This document shows, piece after piece, positions 57,084 through 64,000 of a stretch of 64,000 nt of DNA; the stretch's first letter is position 1, and every line of letters starts with the position of its first letter. Origin of the DNA: Ilex aquifolium (lineage: Eukaryota > Streptophyta > Magnoliopsida > Aquifoliales > Aquifoliaceae). Both the position numbers and the translations under genes were made by a program. The notes beneath the pieces were generated by a model, which was not told the origin of the DNA, did not search any database, and saw only the letters and a program-made list of their open reading frames with translations. The stretch lies in the NCBI GenBank assembly GCA_951799425.1, contig OX637393.1:5379001-5443000 (forward strand), in the 5' to 3' direction.

Positions 57084-60000
57084 GTTAACACAGGGAAGGT
57101 TAAGCTCATCTGAACCAAATTTCTTTGCCTGTCTTTGTCAAGTGGTTGGATATCAATGTTAGTTGATATGTAACATGTCTAGTAAAGAGGTGGAAGAGAG
57201 AGGATAAACATAAATTATCTCTTGTTGCGCAGAATCATATCGAATCAATTTATTTTACAAAGTAGTCTTCTATCTGGGACATTGTACTGGGTCAAAATTT
57301 TTGGAAGGTTGTGTATGTTAGAGGGGTCCATTTCATCACTTATGTACCTAGTCTCTTTTTTTGAAGGAATGTACCTAGTCTTTTGGTTGCGAGAGATTGC
57401 CTTAAAATATGGACTTGGTGTGTGAGTGGAACATACTTTTTTTACCAACGTTCCGTGTGTCCGTTTGGGTATGTTTTGAACTTTATTGTGTAGATCTATA
57501 TTTTTGGATTAATAAATTTATTGATCAGCCAAAAAAAATTGAAAAGTTCAAGCATCTCGCCCGCTTAATTGTAGAGGATGGCCTATTATAAGTACAATTT
57601 TGTGTTACATTTTAGGAAGCAATGATATGAATACGATACGATACATATAGGATGATACGAAAAAAATCTTAAAAAATAAGATACAAGTACAGTTAGAATA
57701 TGTCTATATATATGTTGACCCCCTCTTTGTCTCTCTCTCTCTCTCCCTCCTGTGCAAGGGTCTTGTTGGGGTGAGAGTGGGGGGAGAAGGTTGGGTTGGA
57801 GCTGATGTGTGTGCGTTGGAGGAATGATTACGTGTCATTCTTTCAAACATATTAAAAAGTGATACATTGAAGGCCAAACTAACAAAATTATCATATTTTA
57901 AGGACCAAAAATGCTATTAACTATTTTTTTTAATTGCCAAACCATGAAGTGTTTGCAATACAAAACTGAGATAGAATATAGATCTAATTTTTTGTTTAAA
58001 AAAAGTTAGGGGAAAAATATGATTTGTTTTTTCTTAAAAAAATATAGGGAGGTTAAAGATTTTTTTTTTGAAAATATGAGGGGGTCCCATGCCTCCCCCC
58101 CCCCCCCCCCCCTCCCCCCTAGGGGGGCTATTGGGTGGTGGGAAGTATGTTGCAGGGGGTGGAGGAAGGGTATGTGTATATTGCACACACGGCACAATGT
58201 TTTTTGCCTAAAAATAAGAGATTTACGAGGTTTGAATCCTTGACTTCCCTATTCAAATATGAGACGCTAGACAGACATCCAGAAGTAAACCCAACAGTGA
58301 TTGCCAGTCCTCCTCTAATCATGCCTCAAAGACCGAGTCAACTCAATGTCTTCGTGATTATGAGAGACCTAATGAGTTTAGAGTCGTTTACCTTTTGTTG
58401 GGTGAGATGAGTACGTGTCAATTTTTTTTTATTTATACCCGATTTATTTGTTATTTCGTATCTAGCGAATCATTTAATATTGAGTTCGTGTCGTATACGA
58501 ATCATACATAACCGATATATAAATGGGTCGTGTCGTAAATTTCTTGTAATTGACTTTACTCAAATCCGATTTAGTTATTAATCATATCGTGTCGGATCTA
58601 CTTGTTTACAAAACGGGTGGTTTAAAAAAGACTCAAACCCTCTAATTTCGTGTCGCCACGAAGTTAACTATAGTATTTCTACACGCCTACTCATAAGTTG
58701 GAATTAGGATAGAATTGGTATAAAGTTTAAGTTCTCATGTATACAAATACACCCAAACACCCACATCTATATATGGGAGCCACATATAAAAAATTAAATT
58801 AAAATATGTCAGAGTTGTGAAATAAGTTTTGTTCAATCTGATTCAACTCAACAAATTATTAAGAGATAATTTGTGTTTACCCTCTTTCTTTTCCACCTCT
58901 TTACTAGAAATGTTTCACATCTACTAGCCATTTGACAAAGACAGACAACAACGTTTGGATCAGATGAGCTTAACCATCCATTTGTTTAACTTTCATTAGC
59001 TTAGTGACTAATCAAATACTAATTAGCCCCTTGCAATTAGCTTGTCTCAATCAGAAAAATTGCCATATATATAATCTAGACTGCATATGTTGTATCTGTC
59101 AAGGCACAGAACAAACAACTTGGGTCGTCTAAATAAAAAACGTGCTTTAATTGCCATATAATAGACCTGATAATGTTCACAAGTCAAAGAAAACAAACAT
59201 AGGGTTTGAATAATATGAGGAAATATTCAATGTAACAGCGATATTATATCATTATTGACATATGGTATTATCGATCAATAACAAATAGACAACTGTAACT
59301 AGTGAATTCCGCTGATTCCATATAGTAATTATTAGATGCATGTGGAGATTAGTTGTAATTATAAAATTCGAAGGTATGCATTAGTGATATGTTTGATTGT
59401 AATTGAATGGTCTGCCTTTGATCGTACTGGTGATGGAATTAGTCGAGATGTGCGTAAACTAATCCCGGACACCTGTGACCGTTAAATCCAAAAAAAATGT
59501 TCACATAACGTGGTAGCACCAATACATTAAATATTGTTGTCAAATCATGACATTATCAAAATCATTAACTAGCTGATGTTGTGGTCGTTGAAGCTTAATT
59601 AAAAAAATGTAATCTAACTTACCTCGTAACTGAATCTTAGACATTATTTTATTGGGAGCTATATGTATAATTGGGGTTGTTAATCAAACCGAACTACTCG
59701 AGCTCGGCTCAGATTCGGCATGTTTTTGGCTTATTAAAGCTTGGCTCATTTTTTAAACGAGCCGAACTTGAATAATTTTTTAAGCTCAGTTAAGAAAACA
59801 AGTTTTTTAACATCGACTCGAATTTGTTCAACTATCAGCCCCATGTATATTTGAGATAGTAGCTTAGGTCATGGCTTGCATAATGCAAATTTAAATTTTT
59901 AATCAGACAAACGACAAGTTTTAAATCTTAATACAGGCAAGGCATATCTCGTTGAATCAGTCTTTTTCACCACATCGTATATAACAGGAATCGAACCCCC

Positions 60001-60360
60001 TCTGATGCTGGTGGATGGATAAATAATATCTTACTTCGATCCAACAACTTATTAGGAGTAGATTTTGTTTTAGCTGCAACTCCAATATCGAATTCTCTCA
60101 ATTTTCTCGGTTAAAAGATATCATAAAAATTGTTGATAGGCCGGATAACAGTCCGTCCATTTAGATTCATGTGGATGGTATTGAAGGAATTGATTACATG
60201 TTATCCTGGAGTAGATCTGGATCAAATGTTGTGAGGCTTCCTTCGATCCTCGTTCATGGTTTTCATATATTTCAAAAAATTGCAATGACACCCCTAACAT
60301 TTTTTATAATTGTGATTGACTGCGTATGATTTTTCAAAATTCAAATTATGTTATACTCCC
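57084..60360. other. AT-rich spacer with host repeats
   Basis: 57095-57150 and, inverted, 58930-59170 belong to the dispersed repeat seen at 30280, 38770-39070 and 56470. A poly-C run lies at 58095-58127. GAATCGAACCCC near 59990 may be an inverted SINE B box. No gene is supported; the ORFs at 58006-58410 arise from the C-rich tract. Confidence 0.4.
58095..58127 (+). repeat. Poly-C tract
   Basis: CCT followed by about 20 consecutive C, a T and seven more C, then TAGGGGGG. Exceptional in this AT-rich DNA. Confidence 0.85.
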
Positions 60361-62832
60361 TTCGCATTGGCTAGTATTTTTTTTTTGGTAAGTAAGATGA
60401 ATGCTCAATCCAACACCAAGTGGAAAATCAAGTAATAGCAATCATTTCAAAAGTCTACTAATTCTTCATTGAACATGTCTAGAAACTACATAATGAATGT
60501 AATTTTCATCTGTTGCGTATTGAAGTTAGATTGCATTTTCTTAAATTCAAAGGCCACAAAATGTGCTTGTTCCATATTTTGACTCGCAAAGGATAATGTT
60601 ATTGTACTTACTTCAGTACCATATCGAAATTTATCCCAATTATTGATTTTATTTTCGATAATTTGCAATCATTTCACAAAATAATAAAATTTTATACGTG
60701 ATAAATTTTTAGGGGTCGTTTGGTTGCAGTATCAAAGGATGTATTAAAGAGCCATAACAAATTAAAACTCTTTAATTCAACCTTATATTGCATTTGGTCG
60801 CAAAAAATATTCCGTATTATATATAGTCTTATTTTAAATGCTTATTCAAATAATACATTATATTCGTACTATTGAGCCGATTATAATACCACTACCTGAA
60901 GAGAAGATATTATAGTCTAGTTCAAATATATTAAGTTATAAAATTTTCATTTTGCCCACAAAATAAACAAAAACATTAATAACTAGACAAGATTAATGAT
61001 TTTTTGATTAATATATAATTTGTATTCTATTATCTCACCTTTACCCAGTTTCTTACCAAACATTAATTAGATTACATTGATTATTAACTTTATCTCACAT
61101 TAATCTTTTCTTTTACTATACGGCAACTAAACGAACAAATATTAAATCGTCAGCAATGATGTAAAGTTGAAGAAAAAATGAAAGATTTGAACAAATATGA
61201 AGTAGAGAAAATACACTATGTGGAAGATTTGGGAGGCAGCTGGGGTTGACGATGATGATTGACGTCGACATAGATGATGACCGGCGAAGACATGGGACAG
61301 ATGATGATCTTTTAGCTTATGTTATTCTTCTTAGAATTATGGATTTGGGCCACAATTCTTCCGTTGGGTTTTTGAATAAAAGGTTTGAGTATGTCTTCCG
61401 GAAAGGAAAGATGTATTGCATATCAAAAGAGATACAAAAGCATGGGCATCCCCATGGTATTACAAAGAATGGAAAAACAAATCTGTGGGAGGTGTAAACA
61501 AGTAGCTACACCTCAGACAGATTTGTCAAAAGAAGTTTCCATATGAAACTGATGATGAAACTGGGAAGTTACACAATACAGTTGCTTGGAAGTTGTAGTT
61601 TTCCAGAAATGGCGAGATTCAGTTGAGAGCTTTTGAATTTTAGAGATGCAAGTTTGTCCCTTACAGTTTGAATTTTTCAATATAGGTTTAAATAAGGATC
61701 GTAGATGGTTTTTTAACTTTGTTTTTATTTTATTTTTTTAACTCAACTTGAAATCTAAGTGCAGGATTGGATGAGATTTGGAGATATTCTTACATAAAAC
61801 ACAACAATGACTCAAATTGTTTAGGCTCGATGGATTATTTTAAGATTTATATTTTAACATGTGCATCAGAATGCCCTAGTCTTTTCATATTTCAGTAGAG
61901 AGGTCTAGGATTCAAGCTTTGTAAAACACATTTGTGAAGACAAAGTCGAGCTTCTGTCGGGTTTAAGACCTCAGAAGTTCAATCCTCTCAATCCCTCTCT
62001 GAACTTTTCGGTTCCCCAATTTTTTAGGAGTAAGTTAGGTCTATTTTTTTTCTAGTAAGTAAGATCAATTTCAATTAACTGAAAAAAAATTTACAAAAGT
62101 ATACTCCATAAACAAATGTACTAAAAAGAAAAGAGATGGGGGCAAGGGATGGGAGGTCTTCTAGACAAAGATAGAAGAACACCCATCCTAGACAAAATCA
62201 TCAAGGCAACAAAAGCTACATATCTAGATGTAGTAGCTCTCAGTGCCCATGACATGCTTTGACGACATATGATGAAAGATTAAAGTATGTAAATGAGATA
62301 CATTATTTCCTTATATGGCTTCTCTCACTATATATGTCTAGAGAAAAAAATTAGAGACAAAGATTAAAATCATTCCTTCAGTGAATTGTCACAAGTTAAA
62401 TGGCACCGCTTGTATTATCAGAAACTTCACAATCCTTATTGACACTTTGTCGAAAAAAAAGACAAAAACAATATTTGAAATCGTCCATGATACTTTTTGC
62501 ATATTCACACTAGACATAATATGTGTACCGCTTGTATTATCAGAAACTTCACAATCCTTATTGACACTTTATCGAAAAAAATGACAAAAACATTATTTGA
62601 AATCGTCCATGATACTTTTTGCATATTCACACTAGACATAATATGTGTACCGCTTGTATTATCAGAACTTCACAATCCTTATTAACACATTGTCGAAAAA
62701 ATGACAAAAACATTATTTGAAATCGTCCATGATACTTTTTGCATATTCACACTAGACATAATATGTGTATATGAATACATATACTAACCGGTGGGGGGAG
62801 AGAGAGAGAGATGGTTGCTTGCATTACATAAC
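60361..62832. repeat. Dispersed segment, copy 3, cut by a gypsy LTR at 62833
   Basis: Homologous to 37.1-41.3 kb in the same order: GATGAATGCTCAATCC leader, MITE (60712-61137, right terminus decayed), GACGATGATGATTGACG block, ATTTCAGTAGAG block, 122-bp array and GA tract. An extra ~280 bp at 61390-61670 (absent from copy 2) is unassigned. The 83-codon ORF at 61246 is only partly conserved in copy 2 and is not called a gene. Confidence 0.75.
62405..62770 (+). repeat. Tandem array, three units of 122 bp
   Basis: Units start at 62405, 62527 and 62649. Same unit as the four-copy array at 40647-41134. Confidence 0.9.
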
Positions 62833-63597
62833 TGAAGGGGTTAGACCCCAGCGTTACACGTGTCCTGACATTAAATGTGCTCACGTGAGGCTGAAAAGAC
62901 TAAACACGTGCTTACGAATTAAGAATCCGTTATTGTCCCTTATCCGATCCGAGCTAATCAAAAGCTCGGTATACAAGGCAATAGTTCTGCCTCCGAAGTC
63001 ATCAAGCCTATCGAAGTGTTCCATCCGAACAATGGAATAGCTCGGCTTGAACTCATCCGAGCTCATGAATGAGATCAGCACGGCAAGAGAGAGGGCGGTT
63101 GTGCCAAACCGAGCTCGTTAACGGATCGGCAAACAGTGGATATGCTCGGCATTAGGAAAGCCCGACCTTATCGAAAGCAGAAGATACAGAAAGATTTGCC
63201 TAAAACTTAGGCAAATCAGATAAACGAGATCTGCTAGAATAAAGGCATTCAGAGAAATTATTGGAGAAGAATTAGAAACTTCCCAAACTCAAACACTGAA
63301 AGAAAGGAAGGGGTGCCACCTTGCCTCTGAATGAACGGAAACCCTAAGGGGAATGCAAGCTATAAAAGAAACGCGAAACCAAGGTGAAAAGGTACGCTGA
63401 ACTCTCCTTGTCTTCGTGCAACTCATATCATCCAGTTACTGACTTAAGCATCGGAGTGCCTTCGATCGAAGCACTTCGATCTTGGGCAGTTTGCTCGTTT
63501 TGCAGGCGGAAGGCTTGGAGATCAAGTTCAGAGATTATCAAAAGTCACAGTTCCTAATTTCATATTATCAGAGGTAAACCTTATTTTTGCCTCTACA
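62833..63597 (+). repeat. 5' LTR of a Ty3-gypsy element, 765 bp
   Basis: Starts TGAAGGGGTTAG and ends GCCTCTACA, TG...CA. The left border is fixed by copy 2, which reads through CATTACATAACATTTTG at 41249-41265. The target duplication should be ATAAC (62828-62832), but the far end is outside the window. CTATAAAAG at 63360 is a good TATA box about 240 bp before the LTR end. Confidence 0.85.
63360..63368 (+). promoter_or_regulatory. LTR promoter TATA box
   Basis: CTATAAAAG within the LTR. Transcription would start about 30 bp downstream and run into gag. Confidence 0.6.
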
Positions 63598-63600
63598 TTT

Positions 63601-63618
63601 TGGCGTCGTCTGTGGGAA
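63601..63618 (+). promoter_or_regulatory. Primer binding site
   Basis: TGGCGTCGTCTGTGGGAA, three bases after the LTR. It starts with TGG, the complement of a tRNA CCA end, and has the form common in plant gypsy elements. The priming tRNA is not assigned. Confidence 0.75.
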
Positions 63619-63648
63619 AGATCTTAATCTTTCGAACAAAAAGCTATA

Positions 63649-64000
63649 ATGTCAAGACTCAGGAGCGCAATTGGATCACCAAGGGACAGTCCTCCCCTAG
63701 GCGATTCTAATCCTGCGTACGTTCCGACTGACAGCAACGGGAGGTTGCATGCAGCCAGAAACCCATCTGGGACCCCCGAAAGAGACGAAGCTTCTTCTAC
63801 AAGTTTTAAACCTTCGAAAAGCCGGAACCAGGGGGTTGAAAACCAAGGTGCTGAGGGGGAGAACCGCTCGTTAGCAAGGCTGATCCAATCATTCCAGGAC
63901 CGTTTGGATGCTCATGACAATCTCTTCAAAAAGTCGTATGCCAAGGAAAAGGATCTGATCAAGGAGAACGAGGAATTGAAAGCCAGACTAGATGAGATGA
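63649..64000 (+). CDS. Gypsy Gag N-terminus, continues beyond the window
   Basis: The ATG at 63649 is the first after the primer binding site and opens 117 codons that stay open to the end of the window. The product starts MSRLRSAIGSPRDSPPLGD, is Ser/Pro/Asn-rich, and from about residue 75 becomes helical and charged (RLIQSFQDRLDAHDN, then KEKDLIKENEELKARLDEM), a probable coiled coil as in Gag N-terminal regions of plant gypsy elements. No stop or frameshift is visible, so this copy may be young. Later domains (capsid, zinc knuckle, pol) cannot be seen. Confidence 0.7.
   Translation, partial: MSRLRSAIGSPRDSPPLGDSNPAYVPTDSNGRLHAARNPSGTPERDEASSTSFKPSKSRNQGVENQGAEGENRSLARLIQSFQDRLDAHDNLFKKSYAKEKDLIKENEELKARLDEM

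Overview
The window is nuclear DNA of a flowering plant, probably a eudicot. Evidence: AT-rich intergenic DNA, two intron-containing plant 2-oxoglutarate/Fe(II) dioxygenase genes of the SRG1 type, and plant-type transposons filling most of the rest (Ty3-gypsy, Ty1-copia, L1-like LINEs, SINEs, hAT, Tourist-like and Mutator-like elements). No species is named because nothing here fixes one.

Layout. 1-5669: the 3' part of an Athila-type Ty3-gypsy element (3' LTR 2593-3893), apparently nested in a second gypsy element whose probable 3' LTR ends at 5669. 5670-6167: copy 1 of a dispersed host segment that recurs at 37.9-41.3 kb and 60.4-62.8 kb. 8383-12779: a 4.4 kb solo-LTR-like element holding three internal tandem arrays. 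12985-15006: a rearranged copia remnant that ends inside exon 1 of a dead dioxygenase gene (gene A, 15008-15151, minus). 16.3-20.5 kb: a nearly full ORF2 of an L1-like LINE with RNase H, broken by two amber codons. 21748-27193: a long-TIR, Mutator-like element without visible transposase that carries three small related ORFs and 14 copies of an inverted-repeat motif. 27946-28966 and 43287-44034: related long-TIR foldback elements. 32018-36084 (gene B) and 45426-52392 (gene C): intact four-exon dioxygenase genes on the minus strand encoding 356 and 357 residues. The intron 3 of gene C (5.2 kb) is swollen by two LINE fragments. 62833-64000: the 5' LTR, primer binding site and start of gag of another gypsy element.

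How it fits together. Genes A, B and C share exon 1 sequence and a TATA/CTTAAG promoter. B and C also share exon structure and 3' flank. The same repeats recur to the right of each gene, so the locus looks like a tandem array of gene-plus-upstream units, expanded by duplication and then differentiated by transposons. Because the units are paralogous, one copy often supplies the empty site for an insertion in another (solo LTR at 39935, gypsy LTR at 62833, SINE at 35656).

The best candidate for something undescribed is the 21748-27193 element. It has TIRs of several hundred bases and a direct repeat of about 9 bp at its ends. Three small basic/acidic proteins share an E-N-x-x-M-x-x-R-x-x-R helix, each with its own TATA box. 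An array of CGTCATT-N3-AATGACG sites has conserved arms, variable spacers and mostly 27-bp spacing. A second candidate is a set of four covarying hairpins in the Athila-type 3' region (2011-2163).
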